From Fen-1254 sp963769605 (GTDB taxonomy: Bacteria; Bacteroidota; Ignavibacteria; UBA10030): a DNA stretch of 64,000 nucleotides. The stretch is from assembly GCA_963769605.1 (NCBI GenBank), contig CAVYML010000002.1, forward strand, positions 310,001 through 374,000, read 5' to 3'. Position 1 is the first letter of the stretch. Every line of letters begins with the position of its first letter. This document shows positions 18,392 through 27,268 of the stretch, in pieces. A program made the translations under genes and the position numbers. The notes beneath the pieces are model-generated. The model was not told where the DNA came from. It searched no databases and saw nothing but the letters and a program-made list of their open reading frames with translations.

Positions 18392-18766
18392 ATGGGCAAA
18401 GTTGTACTCTTAGTCGATGATGATGAGGGAAACTGTGAATTACTCCAGTTTGTTGTAGCCCGGAGCAGTATCGATATTGAACTTATCATCGCAATGAATG
18501 GTCAGGAGGGATTAGATGCTCTCAAAAAGAAACGACCCGATCTGATTTTGATGGATATGCAGATGCCTGTCATGGATGGATATACGGCAGTGTCTATCAT
18601 CAAAGGAAATCCCCTTTATTCTTCAATTCCGATCATTGCATTTACTGCTCAGGCACGTCCGGAAGAAATAGCGCGCATACTTGCACTTAGGTGCGTCGAA
18701 CATTATACAAAACCGATGGATCCGGAAGAACTGCTGAACACAATACGGAAGTATATAGGTTCATGA
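18392..18766 (+). CDS. Single-domain response regulator (CheY-like)
   Basis: 124 residues, one receiver domain and nothing else. The start at 18392 is set by GGAGG at 18380-18384; the earlier in-frame ATG at 18377 overlaps that site. All phosphorylation residues are present: DDDEGN at the acidic pocket, DLILMDMQMP with the phosphate-accepting Asp, FTAQARPEE for the Thr/Ala switch, and the Lys in HYTKPMDPEEL. Without an output domain it should act by protein interaction or as a phosphotransfer shuttle, probably with its neighbours on both sides, which lie 58 and 54 nt away. Confidence 0.9.
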   Translation: MGKVVLLVDDDEGNCELLQFVVARSSIDIELIIAMNGQEGLDALKKKRPDLILMDMQMPVMDGYTAVSIIKGNPLYSSIPIIAFTAQARPEEIARILALRCVEHYTKPMDPEELLNTIRKYIGS

Positions 18767-18819
18767 AGTGTCGAAGGGTATCGAATGATAAAAAGCAGCC
18801 GTTGGAAAGGAATGATTGA

Positions 18820-19971
18820 ATGAAAGCCTCAATTCTTGTCGTTGATGATCAGATAGCGATTGCATTATCCACTCAAAAAAAACTGACCGCTCAAGGATTT
18901 GTTGTGGATATTGCAACAAGCGGTGAAGAAGCGCTGACCCGCATCGAACAAAATAAATACGATATCGTTATTCTGGATATCATGATGCCGATCATGAATG
19001 GAATACAAGTATTGGAATTTATTACGACAAAACATCCGTATTCGGATGTTATGATGATGACTGCCTTTGAAGATTATTCTATGGCTACAGAATGCATGGA
19101 AAAGGGAGCAAAGGATTATTTGTTAAAGCCCCTTGACTATACGGAGTTGGTGTCGCGAATTAATGCATTGCTCCGAGTGCGCGATTCGGAACATCGGTTT
19201 GCAGACCTTCGAAATTTTTGGCAGTCCACGGTGCTGTTTGATGTGTTTGGGCCGCTGAAGAGTATTCACTTTACGTTGAACCATGCAATAGAATCATTGG
19301 AATCCGTAATACCTGCAAAAGATATTGCCCTGCTTTCCAACGCACGCGCTCTGAACGATAAGATTACTCGAATGCTGAAGGAAAGTGTGAATGATTTTGC
19401 AGTACGTGACCGCTCTCATATAAGTGCGGATCGTGCGCTTAAAGAAAATGTCAAAGAAAATGATCATGCAGAAGGGATACTTCAACGCCGGGCAGAAATT
19501 GATCTCGGTTTACTACTCAAGGGGATAGCCGACCGGTATGAACAATGTGCTCTGAAAAAGGGAATCCGCTTTCAACAATCAAGTGATTCACAACTTCCTC
19601 TCGTCAAATGCGATGCTCAGCGGATTGAACAAGTTCTAAATAGTATCATCGAGGCCGGTATAGAAATTTCCAAACAGGGCGATCTGCTTAGTATAGTATT
19701 CTCGAGATCTAAGGTCGGCTTGCATGGAGAACCTCATGAATATGCGATATGCACGACCGAATACCAAAATCGTGCAGCAAATCCGCAAGAGATCTTGATT
19801 GGTATGACCGAAGAAGCAACCGATTGGAAAAACATTGCGAACATCCTCACTGACAACAATTTATCCCTTATAATCTGCAGGAAAATCATAGAAGATCAAG
19901 GAGGTATGTTCCAGGCAGAAGTCGGCGAAGACAGCCGCATTCAAATAAAATTTGCTCTGCCTCTGGCCTAA
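18820..19971 (+). CDS. Response regulator fused to a degenerate histidine kinase core
   Basis: 383 residues. The N-terminal receiver (1-120) is complete: VVDDQ, the Asp in VILDIMMPIMNG, MTAFEDY and LKPLDY. The second half follows the outline of HisKA plus HATPase but has lost the chemistry. The H-box equivalent reads VLFDVFGPLKSI with Phe where the phosphorylated His belongs. The N-box equivalent reads QVLNSIIEAGIEI with Glu at the key Asn. There is no D-x-G-x-G box, and the G2 position reads NNLSLIICRKI. It is therefore probably a pseudokinase that binds a partner rather than phosphorylating. A heptad-repeat locus begins 64 nt after the stop. Confidence 0.8.
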   Translation: MKASILVVDDQIAIALSTQKKLTAQGFVVDIATSGEEALTRIEQNKYDIVILDIMMPIMNGIQVLEFITTKHPYSDVMMMTAFEDYSMATECMEKGAKDYLLKPLDYTELVSRINALLRVRDSEHRFADLRNFWQSTVLFDVFGPLKSIHFTLNHAIESLESVIPAKDIALLSNARALNDKITRMLKESVNDFAVRDRSHISADRALKENVKENDHAEGILQRRAEIDLGLLLKGIADRYEQCALKKGIRFQQSSDSQLPLVKCDAQRIEQVLNSIIEAGIEISKQGDLLSIVFSRSKVGLHGEPHEYAICTTEYQNRAANPQEILIGMTEEATDWKNIANILTDNNLSLIICRKIIEDQGGMFQAEVGEDSRIQIKFALPLA

Positions 19972-20034
19972 TTAATTAGTTCCGGAAATGAGCAGAGCTA
20001 AGAGCACAATGCTTGCTTCGTGGTTCGCATTCGG

Positions 20035-20120
20035 CTGTTCTTTGGTTATTTGGTTATCTTGTCTGCAGTTCACAGTTTGCAGTTCACAGTTCACAGTTTA
20101 CCGTTCACCGTTCACTGTTT
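20035..20120 (+). repeat. Composite tandem repeat, copy 2, overlapping the end of murI
   Basis: TTTGGTTA-TTTGGTTA is followed by heptads GCAGTTC, ACAGTTT, GCAGTTC, ACAGTTC, ACAGTTT, ACCGTTC, ACCGTTC, ACTGTTT. Order, periods and orientation match 16829-16932. Positions 20105-20120 lie inside the minus-strand murI frame and give its last residues and its TGA stop. Confidence 0.85.
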
Positions 20121-20917
20121 ATTGTAACTCGTTGTACTCTCCCCAGCTTTGTTCCTAAGAAACGTTCGCCGATTTCCGCAAACTTATGCGGTACGTCGCT
20201 GACAAAGAATTGCAGGTTCGGTTTCAACGTGCTGTCGTTTTTCAACCCTTCTTTTTCCAGTAATTCCTTAACCACTGAAGCCGTTGCCTTTCCGGAATCG
20301 ATCATGGTCACATTGGATGGAATAACCTTTGCAATCGTAGACGAAAGGATCGGGTAATGAGTACAGCCTAGCACCAGCGTATCGATTTTTTCCAGAGCCA
20401 ACGGAAAGAGATATTCTTTTGCAATGAGTTCGGTTGCTTTGTGATTGATCCAACCTTCTTCTGCTAACGGAACAAACAATGGACATGATTGTCCAAAAAC
20501 TTTGATGCCGGCATCGATATGATGAATAGCAGTTGTATAGGCGTTGCTTGCGATTGTGCCGACAGTTCCTATAATGCCAATTCGTTTTTTCTTCGAAGTC
20601 TGTACTGCCGCCTCCGCTCCGGGAAGAATGACGCCGATGACCGGAATCTTTGCCCGCTTTTGAACCACATCCAATGCGACTGCGGAGACGGTGTTACATG
20701 CGACAACGATGATTTTAACGTTATGCTGCAGCAATATCTCGGTATCTTGCAGAGCATATTCGCGAACGACCTGAGGAGATTTGGGTCCGTAAGGGACACG
20801 TGCCGTATCGCCGAAATAGACTATATTTTCATGAGGCAATTCCTGCAGTAATGCCCGGACAACGGTCATGCCGCCTATTCCGGAATCGAATACTCCTATT
20901 GGTTGTTCATTGTTCAT
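20105..20917 (-). CDS. murI: Glutamate racemase
   Basis: 270 residues, the usual size. It makes D-glutamate for peptidoglycan in the cytoplasm. Family signatures are IGVFDSGIGGMTV at the N-terminus, FGDTARVPYGPKS, the first catalytic Cys in VVACNTVSA (about 73) and the second in LVLGCTHYPIL (about 182). The start at 20917 follows GAGAGG. The last residues (TINSER) and stop codon are read from the heptad repeat, so the native C-terminus may have been altered by repeat insertion; this end lies beyond the conserved fold. glnD lies 99 nt upstream on the same strand. Confidence 0.95.
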   Translation of the reverse strand: MNNEQPIGVFDSGIGGMTVVRALLQELPHENIVYFGDTARVPYGPKSPQVVREYALQDTEILLQHNVKIIVVACNTVSAVALDVVQKRAKIPVIGVILPGAEAAVQTSKKKRIGIIGTVGTIASNAYTTAIHHIDAGIKVFGQSCPLFVPLAEEGWINHKATELIAKEYLFPLALEKIDTLVLGCTHYPILSSTIAKVIPSNVTMIDSGKATASVVKELLEKEGLKNDSTLKPNLQFFVSDVPHKFAEIGERFLGTKLGRVQRVTINSER

Positions 20918-21016
20918 ATATACCTCTCTATCAGCCTTGTCAAAGGTTGCGGAGCATTAGAAATACAACATTCTTTCGCGCGTTTCTTCTTTCTGATCTC
21001 GACAACGTAAAGCGGC

Positions 21017-23647
21017 TTATTTCACTAATTCAGATTCTAAAAGTTCGTCCATACTTTTAAGAATGTCCTGCCGTATCAGTTCGAGCTTTTCCGGATCGTC
21101 TATTTTCTTTCCGGATCCATCCAGGACATAAAAAGAATCGACAATGCCGTCGACACGCGTTGCAATTTTTGCAAAAGTAATATTAAGTCCGAGCTTAGAA
21201 ATGGTCGTCGTAATTTTATGGAGAAATCCAAGCGTGTCGGCTGCATAGATATCTATAAGCGTAAAGTTCGGATGTTCTTCAAATGCTACATCATGGCGGA
21301 TGTTCGGGTTCGGCGGCTGGATACGCCGTTTCCACTTTACCCGATGCCTTTCCAGTAAACTGGAGATGTCGATTGTTCCGCGCATTACATCGAGGAGCTC
21401 TTTCGTTATTTTTTGACAGACATGATCCGGTAAAGCTGCCTTTGAGAAAAAATCGACGACACGAAATTTGTCTATGATAATTCCGTCTGTTCGTGTAATA
21501 ATCTGTGCATCGAAAATATTGGCATCGTTGGCCGTAAGGACGCCGCAAAATTTTGACAGAGCATACGGCGCATCCGGGGCAAGCACGGTTACTTCGGTGA
21601 ATTTCTCCGTGTTGTTAAAAATAACCGCAACACTCTCGAGAGTGCGTAAAGCGGTAATATGTTTGCCGATTTCTTCGGGAGAAAAAAGAGTAAAATATCC
21701 GAATTCTTCGATATGCTGCAGATGCGAATGAATTTCCGATTCTTCGAATTCCGATCGAAGTTTCTCGATAACATGAGTCATACGATCTGCATTTTGCTCT
21801 ACGGACTGCTGCTGAATTTCTTCCTCCGTCATGTGCTGATCGAGAATACGTCTGGTCTTTGTGTACAATTCCGTTAATAATGTTTCTTTCCATTGGGTCA
21901 GGACAGAACGGTTAACGGCCGAAAGATCCGCATAGGTGAGCACATACAAGTAGGAAAGAAGTTTGGAGTCCTTGAACATCGATGAGTATTGGATGATAGT
22001 GAGTGTATCATTGAGATTGCGGCGAAACGCAACCTGTTCCATGGAAAGATGATGCCGCACTAAGAAGCTTACATCGGCAAGAATGTCGTTGTACTGCAGG
22101 CGGTCGAGTATTTGTTTCGCAATCTTGACTCCGGCAATTTCATGTTTGCCGATATGCAGAGGCTTTGCAATGTCATGAATGAGACAAGACAAATAGAGTA
22201 TATCTCTGCCCGGTAGTTGACGCATAACAGCGCCAAACTGCGTTGTAGAAGAAGCGAGGGTTTCAGCAGCGGCGATTACCAGAAGAGTATGCTCATCGGC
22301 GGTATAAAAATGATACTGATTATGCTGAAAGAACGATACCATCGGTTTCCATTCCGGAATCCATCGTTCGAGAATCCCGAGGTCTGCCATGGAACGGAAT
22401 GACCGGGCCACTCCCTGTTCCTGATTGAGGAGCGTCCGGAAGAGGGCGGCTTCTTCTTTCGTTCGCATCGGCTTTAATTTCGATGTAGTACGGTAAATCG
22501 TATCCTCCAGCTCGAATGAAAACCGCAAATCGAGCTGACAACAAGCAATATATGCATCGAGGATCATTGTTGTTGTAATGCGTCCTGAGTGTGCATGGAG
22601 ATATAATTTTTTTGAGCGAATAAAATAATCTTTGTTGAATGCGCGAATCGCTGTCGAGTGTTTCTCTAATTTCCATTCGTCCTTTGCCCATTCCAGAATT
22701 CTAGAAGAAAAACGGGCAATTGTTTTTGCAGCAGAATGATAATCCTGCATGAAATGTTCGACATTCGTCCGTCTGGCCGTGGTCTTATAGCGCAGACCCT
22801 CAGCCACGCGTCTCTGAAAACCAAACTCAAGGATATCATGAATCGAACCCGACTGCAAATGCATTTCATTGCGCACGCGGAGAATAAAATCGAATGCAGT
22901 CAATATCTGATGCGAAAATGTTCGTGTAAAAATATATAGTATTGCCGGAGAAAAGAGCAATGTCGAAATTGCAGTCGTTTTATCGATTTGATCCGGAATG
23001 TCGCAATAGCCGGTGCCGTACAGCAGCCAGAGTATGGCGTGAAGATCACGAAGACCTCCGGCACTGTTTTTAAGGTTCGGTTCGAGCAGTTTGACGGAAC
23101 TGCCGTATTTCGCGTGCCGGGTATCCTGAATTCCGGAAAGCAATCGGATAAAATCCTCCGGGTTGCGCTCTTGAATAAGAATGCGCATTTGTTTTTGAAA
23201 TTCCTTGAAGACAAAAATATTTCCGCAGACAAGACGCGCTTCCATAAGGGACATCATCGGTTCGATTGCCGTCTTTGTAATGTCGAGACATTCCTGAATG
23301 GTACGGAAACTGTGTCCGACATCCACTCCTATGTCGAGAAGGAGATGAAGAAAATCTTTTGTTGCAAGTGCGCCGGTCGGTTTTGTATCCTCGCCGGCAA
23401 CGAGAAAAAGGATGTCTGCGTCGGAAGCAAAACAGAGTTCATTCCTTCCATACCCTCCAAGCGCGACGACCGCAAGAGGAGCCTGCTGTTCCACGCTCAG
23501 AGTGACAAAAAGCGACCTGAGAAGCCAATCCAGACGTTCAGCCAAAGCAAGTGAAATGCGTATTCCGCCAGCGCCTGTCCTGTGAAGTTCAATAAGGGCT
23601 TCCCGCTTTTCTTCATACCGATTTTTAAGTTCCGTAACAGATTTCAT
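21017..23647 (-). CDS. glnD: [Protein-PII] uridylyltransferase / UMP-removing enzyme
   Basis: 876 residues from 23647, where GGCGGAG precedes a double ATG (23650 and 23647); the longer frame to 23725 adds a hydrophobic stretch not expected in GlnD. Domains in order: nucleotidyltransferase with GGYGRNELCFASDADILF (about 65-82), a GlnE/GlnD-type helical linker, an HD hydrolase with CLIHDIAKPLHIGKHE (about 487), and two C-terminal ACT domains (about 685-750 and 790-865) that sense glutamine. It adds UMP to PII under nitrogen limitation and removes it when glutamine is high. No glnB, glnK or amtB is in the window. It is followed by murI on the same strand. Confidence 0.93.
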   Translation of the reverse strand: MKSVTELKNRYEEKREALIELHRTGAGGIRISLALAERLDWLLRSLFVTLSVEQQAPLAVVALGGYGRNELCFASDADILFLVAGEDTKPTGALATKDFLHLLLDIGVDVGHSFRTIQECLDITKTAIEPMMSLMEARLVCGNIFVFKEFQKQMRILIQERNPEDFIRLLSGIQDTRHAKYGSSVKLLEPNLKNSAGGLRDLHAILWLLYGTGYCDIPDQIDKTTAISTLLFSPAILYIFTRTFSHQILTAFDFILRVRNEMHLQSGSIHDILEFGFQRRVAEGLRYKTTARRTNVEHFMQDYHSAAKTIARFSSRILEWAKDEWKLEKHSTAIRAFNKDYFIRSKKLYLHAHSGRITTTMILDAYIACCQLDLRFSFELEDTIYRTTSKLKPMRTKEEAALFRTLLNQEQGVARSFRSMADLGILERWIPEWKPMVSFFQHNQYHFYTADEHTLLVIAAAETLASSTTQFGAVMRQLPGRDILYLSCLIHDIAKPLHIGKHEIAGVKIAKQILDRLQYNDILADVSFLVRHHLSMEQVAFRRNLNDTLTIIQYSSMFKDSKLLSYLYVLTYADLSAVNRSVLTQWKETLLTELYTKTRRILDQHMTEEEIQQQSVEQNADRMTHVIEKLRSEFEESEIHSHLQHIEEFGYFTLFSPEEIGKHITALRTLESVAVIFNNTEKFTEVTVLAPDAPYALSKFCGVLTANDANIFDAQIITRTDGIIIDKFRVVDFFSKAALPDHVCQKITKELLDVMRGTIDISSLLERHRVKWKRRIQPPNPNIRHDVAFEEHPNFTLIDIYAADTLGFLHKITTTISKLGLNITFAKIATRVDGIVDSFYVLDGSGKKIDDPEKLELIRQDILKSMDELLESELVK

Positions 23648-23810
23648 CATTCTCCGCCGATAGCAATTCAAGAATGCCTTTAATATAAGGAAAAATGCCG
23701 TAATCAATACCAACGGCGCGACCAAGGACTGAAAACTTTGAGAAGCAAATGTCGAAAAAAATGTTTAAGTTCCGTCAATGAACAAATATCGATATTTTGA
23801 AAGGACGAAC

Positions 23811-25367
23811 ATGCCTTCGACGATATTTAAAAATGAACCATTGACGGATTTTTCGAAGCCCAAAAACAGAAAAGGCATGGAACGTGCACTGGCCGTGATA
23901 AAGGCGGGACTCGGGAAAACACATCCGGTGGTTATCGGGGATCAAGAAATTTTTACAGAAGCTACTTTTCAATCGATCAATCCCTCTAAGCCTGAAGAAG
24001 CGGTTGGCATCTTCTCAAAAGCGGATCCTGAGCTGGCGTGCAAAGCTGTAGAGGCTGCGGCTGAAAAATTTGAAGAATGGAAATGGGTAGATCCGAGGAA
24101 ACGGGCAGGTTATCTATTCAAAGCCGCAAATTTGATGCGAAGGCGAAAGCATGAATTCAGCGCAGTGATGATTGAAGAGGTTGGCAAGACCTGGCCGGAA
24201 GCGGATGCCGATACGGCGGAAGCGATTGACTTTTTGGAGTTTTATGCGCGTGAAATGCTTCGCTATTCCGTAAGGCAGACGGTAACCAGGATTTCTTCAG
24301 AAAAAAATGAATTGATCTATATACCCCTTGGTGTCGGTGTGGTTGTTCCCCCATGGAATTTTGCGCTGGCTATTCTCACCGGTATGACCTCTGCGGCTGT
24401 GGTGACCGGCAACACTGTGGTTCTTAAGCCTTCGAGCGACTCACCGCTGACCGGCTGGATGTTCTTCCAACTCATGCGAGAGGCCGGCCTCCCGAACGGC
24501 GTGATCAATTTTGTGACCGGCTCCGGCAGCACGATCGGCGATGTGCTTGTAGCGCATCCGAAGACGCGCTTTGTTTCTTTTACCGGATCGAAGGAAGTGG
24601 GCATTCATATCAACGAACTTGCGGCCCGTGTACAGCCGGGACAACGCTGGATCAAGCGTGTGGTTGCCGAGATGGGAGGAAAAGATGCCGTCATCATCGA
24701 CGAAAAAACCGATTTGAATGCAGCAGCTCAGGCAACGGTTATTTCTGCTTTCGGGTTTCAGGGACAGAAATGTTCGGCGGCATCGCGTGCCATCGTGATC
24801 GAACCGCTCTATGCAAAATTTCTTGAACTTCTCGGTGAAAAAACGAAGAACCTCAAGGTCGGAATTTCGGATGATCCGTCGAATTCGATCGGACCTGTTG
24901 TAAATAAATCTTCAGAAGAAAAAATTTATTCATACATTCAAAAAGGAATTGCAGAGGGCGGCCGCCTTATTGCCGGCGGGAAAAAAGCGACAGGCAGCGG
25001 GTATTTTATTGAACCGACGATTATTGCAGATGTCGATCCAAACGGAACAATCGCACAGGAAGAAATATTCGGTCCTGTACTGGCTGTCCTGAAGGCGAAA
25101 AATTTTGACGATGCTCTCGCCATTGCAAACAATACGGAATTTGGTCTGACCGGCGGGGTCTGGACGAAGAACAGAAAAAACGCGGAAAAAGCGAAACGTC
25201 TTTTTCATGTCGGAAATTTTTATGTGAATCGCAAAATAACCGGAGCTTTGGTCGGCGTGCATCCGTTCGGCGGTTTTAATATGAGCGGCACGGATTCCAA
25301 AGCGGGCGGACGCGACTATCTTTTGCTTTTCCTGCAGGCAAAGTCGATTTCGGAAAAAATTAAGTAA
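23811..25367 (+). CDS. pruA: 1-pyrroline-5-carboxylate (glutamate semialdehyde) dehydrogenase
   Basis: 518 residues from the ATG at 23811, preceded by AAAGGA; the upstream ATG at 23778 has no good site. Aldehyde dehydrogenase fold: VGVVVPPWNFALAILTGM for NAD binding, FTGSKEVGI, the general base Glu in AEMGGKDAVII (about 286) and the nucleophilic Cys in FQGQKCSAASR (about 320). QEEIFGPVLAV and HPFGGFNMSGTDSKAGG are typical of the P5C dehydrogenase clade (RocA/PruA). It oxidises glutamate-5-semialdehyde to glutamate, the last step of proline and ornithine breakdown. No proline dehydrogenase gene is nearby. It diverges from glnD, about 160 nt apart. Confidence 0.92.
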   Translation: MPSTIFKNEPLTDFSKPKNRKGMERALAVIKAGLGKTHPVVIGDQEIFTEATFQSINPSKPEEAVGIFSKADPELACKAVEAAAEKFEEWKWVDPRKRAGYLFKAANLMRRRKHEFSAVMIEEVGKTWPEADADTAEAIDFLEFYAREMLRYSVRQTVTRISSEKNELIYIPLGVGVVVPPWNFALAILTGMTSAAVVTGNTVVLKPSSDSPLTGWMFFQLMREAGLPNGVINFVTGSGSTIGDVLVAHPKTRFVSFTGSKEVGIHINELAARVQPGQRWIKRVVAEMGGKDAVIIDEKTDLNAAAQATVISAFGFQGQKCSAASRAIVIEPLYAKFLELLGEKTKNLKVGISDDPSNSIGPVVNKSSEEKIYSYIQKGIAEGGRLIAGGKKATGSGYFIEPTIIADVDPNGTIAQEEIFGPVLAVLKAKNFDDALAIANNTEFGLTGGVWTKNRKNAEKAKRLFHVGNFYVNRKITGALVGVHPFGGFNMSGTDSKAGGRDYLLLFLQAKSISEKIK

Positions 25368-25373
25368 AGAAGA

Positions 25374-25886
25374 ATGCAGCATGCAGAATGGAACAGTATG
25401 CCTGAATACGTCAATTGTTCGAGTTGTTCGGAAGAAATCACGGAAGACAGCGATTATTGTCCTCATTGCGGTATCATCATTCGAGAAACGGAGAATATCA
25501 TTTGCGAACGTCATGCGCCGCGTCAGGCCGTCGGCGTTTGCATTATCTGTCATCGAGTGATGTGCCCTGAATGCTGCATGAAGAGTAAGAATAAAATATT
25601 TTGCTCCGAACATGCAGAAATAGAAGTCCAACAGGATTGGGCATTAGTGTACCAATCGACGGAGATTGCTGATGCAGAGTTGATAAAATCGATTCTGGAA
25701 TCTTCAGGACATAAAGTGCTCGGGCAGAATTTTAATTCGATCGGTTTTGTCTGGGACGGCGGAGGAGACTCGCCCATTTCGCGCAGCAATATCAATAAAC
25801 CTGCAAAAGTCTTTGTGCCGATTCCGGAATATTTTGAAGCGATCTCGACGATTGAAGAATGGAAAAGCGGGCAATCACCCCAGTGA
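25374..25886 (+). CDS. Zinc-ribbon protein with C-terminal DUF2007 domain
   Basis: 170 residues. The N-terminus is a zinc ribbon (CSSCSEEI...CPHCGI). A second Cys/His cluster follows (CERHAPRQAVGVCIICHRVM, then CPECC and CSEH), resembling a B-box-like zinc site. The C-terminal ~70 residues (WALVYQSTEIADAELIKSIL...AKVFVPIPEYFEAISTIEEW) match DUF2007, a ferredoxin-like putative signal-transducing domain. Function is unknown. It begins 6 nt after pruA; either 25374 or the ATG at 25398 may be the start. Its stop codon overlaps the first bases of the MITE-like element copy 2. Confidence 0.75.
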   Translation: MQHAEWNSMPEYVNCSSCSEEITEDSDYCPHCGIIIRETENIICERHAPRQAVGVCIICHRVMCPECCMKSKNKIFCSEHAEIEVQQDWALVYQSTEIADAELIKSILESSGHKVLGQNFNSIGFVWDGGGDSPISRSNINKPAKVFVPIPEYFEAISTIEEWKSGQSPQ

Positions 25887-25993
25887 GGTTGTCCAAAAAG
25901 AAAAAAATACGGTAGGACAAACATTCCTGTTTGTCATTCTTCAGTGGGCAAGAATGCCTATCCTATTAACAAATGGACTATTTGGACAACCTC
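25885..25993. mobile_element. MITE-like dispersed repeat, copy 2
   Basis: The element is bounded by a perfect 13-bp inverted repeat, GAGGTTGTCCAAA (25885-25897) and TTTGGACAACCTC (25981-25993). Inside are inverted arms GGTAGGACAAACATTCCTG (25911 on) and GCAAGAATGCCTATCCTATT. Its reverse complement aligns with 10311-10460. It has no open frame of note. It separates the DUF2007 gene from sucC, and the left terminal repeat overlaps the upstream stop codon. Confidence 0.75.
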
Positions 25994-26068
25994 TGAAAGC
26001 AGCAGATTTTAGTGAGGATTTGAAATCAAGTATTTTTTCAAAATTAGTAGAGGAATTATGGAGTCTCT

Positions 26069-27232
26069 ATGAAAATCCATGAATATCAGGCAAAAGAAAT
26101 TTTAAACAAATACGGAGTAGCAGTTCCGAAAGGCGCGGTCGCTTTTTCAATAGATGAAGCGGTAAAAGCGGCCGAAAAAATTGGCGGCAGCCGATGGGTT
26201 GTGAAGGCCCAGATTCATGCAGGGGGGCGCGGAAAAGGCGGCGGTGTGCAGCCGGCAGATTCACCTGAAGATGTTCGGGAAAAGGCCGGGGAAATTCTCA
26301 GTATGCGGCTTGTCACTCACCAAACCGGTCCCGAAGGGCGTATTGTGCGCAGATTGCTTATCGAGCAGGGTATTGCCATCGCAAAGGAGATGTATATCGG
26401 CATCACGCTGGATAGGCAGAGATCGCAGAATGTTGTTATGGCATCTACGGAAGGCGGAGTGGAAATTGAAAAAGTGGCGGCTGATACGCCGGAAAAAATA
26501 TTGAAAGAATATATTGATCCCATGCTGGGTTTTCAGACATATCAAGCGCGCCGGCTGTGTTTCGGACTGGGACTTGCCGGAGAAGCCCTGAAAAACGGTG
26601 TAAAATTCCTCATTGCTTTGTCGAAAGCCTACGATGCTTCGGATGCGTCTCTTGCCGAAATTAATCCGCTTGTCCTCACGGAGGAAGGCCATATACTGGC
26701 GCTCGATGCGAAAATAAATTTCGACGATAATGCGCTCTTTCGGCATCCGGAATACGAATCCCTGCGCGACATTGAAGAAGAAGATTCTCTTGAAGTTGAA
26801 GCATCTGCATCAAATCTTAATTATATTAAATTGGATGGCAATGTCGGCTGTATGGTCAATGGCGCCGGACTTGCAATGGCGACGATGGATATCATTAAAA
26901 TTGCAGGAGGCATGCCGGCTAATTTCTTAGATGTCGGCGGCGGCGCCAATGCGCAAACGGTCGAGGCAGGATTTAAAATTATTTTAAAAGATCCGAATGT
27001 CAAAGCCATCCTGATCAATATTTTCGGCGGCATTGTGCGATGCGACCGTGTAGCAGCGGGCGTTGTAGAAGCTGCGAAGAATGTGGACATTCAAATACCG
27101 ATCGTCATACGGCTTGCCGGAACCAATGCGGAGCTTGCTTCAGAAATTTTACAGAAATCGGGTCTCCGATTTCTCGTCGCAAGCGATCTGCAGGATGCTG
27201 CTAAACAAGTGACGCAGGCAATTGCGGAATGA
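26069..27232 (+). CDS. sucC: Succinate-CoA ligase, beta subunit
   Basis: 387 residues, the standard size. The ATP-grasp half starts MKIHEYQAKEILNKYGV and has VVKAQIHAGGRGKGGGV for nucleotide binding and AEINPLVLTEEG for the metal-binding loop. The C-terminal CoA-ligase half has LDGNVGCMVNGAGLAMATMD, FLDVGGGANAQTV and INIFGGIVRCDRVA. With SucD it interconverts succinyl-CoA and succinate with ATP or GTP formation in the citric acid cycle. sucD, which is often adjacent, is not here; gatB follows 36 nt later. Confidence 0.96.
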   Translation: MKIHEYQAKEILNKYGVAVPKGAVAFSIDEAVKAAEKIGGSRWVVKAQIHAGGRGKGGGVQPADSPEDVREKAGEILSMRLVTHQTGPEGRIVRRLLIEQGIAIAKEMYIGITLDRQRSQNVVMASTEGGVEIEKVAADTPEKILKEYIDPMLGFQTYQARRLCFGLGLAGEALKNGVKFLIALSKAYDASDASLAEINPLVLTEEGHILALDAKINFDDNALFRHPEYESLRDIEEEDSLEVEASASNLNYIKLDGNVGCMVNGAGLAMATMDIIKIAGGMPANFLDVGGGANAQTVEAGFKIILKDPNVKAILINIFGGIVRCDRVAAGVVEAAKNVDIQIPIVIRLAGTNAELASEILQKSGLRFLVASDLQDAAKQVTQAIAE

Positions 27233-27268
27233 ATATTTTTCGTAAATTTAAAATCATTAATTCAATTT

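Noticed and set aside
22988..23554. 188-codon + strand frame opposite glnD
   Set aside because: Antisense to the nucleotidyltransferase domain of glnD and has no family features.
24930..25631. 233-codon minus-strand frame over pruA and the DUF2007 gene
   Set aside because: It is antisense to two genes with clear family motifs, has no ribosome site and no recognisable domain.
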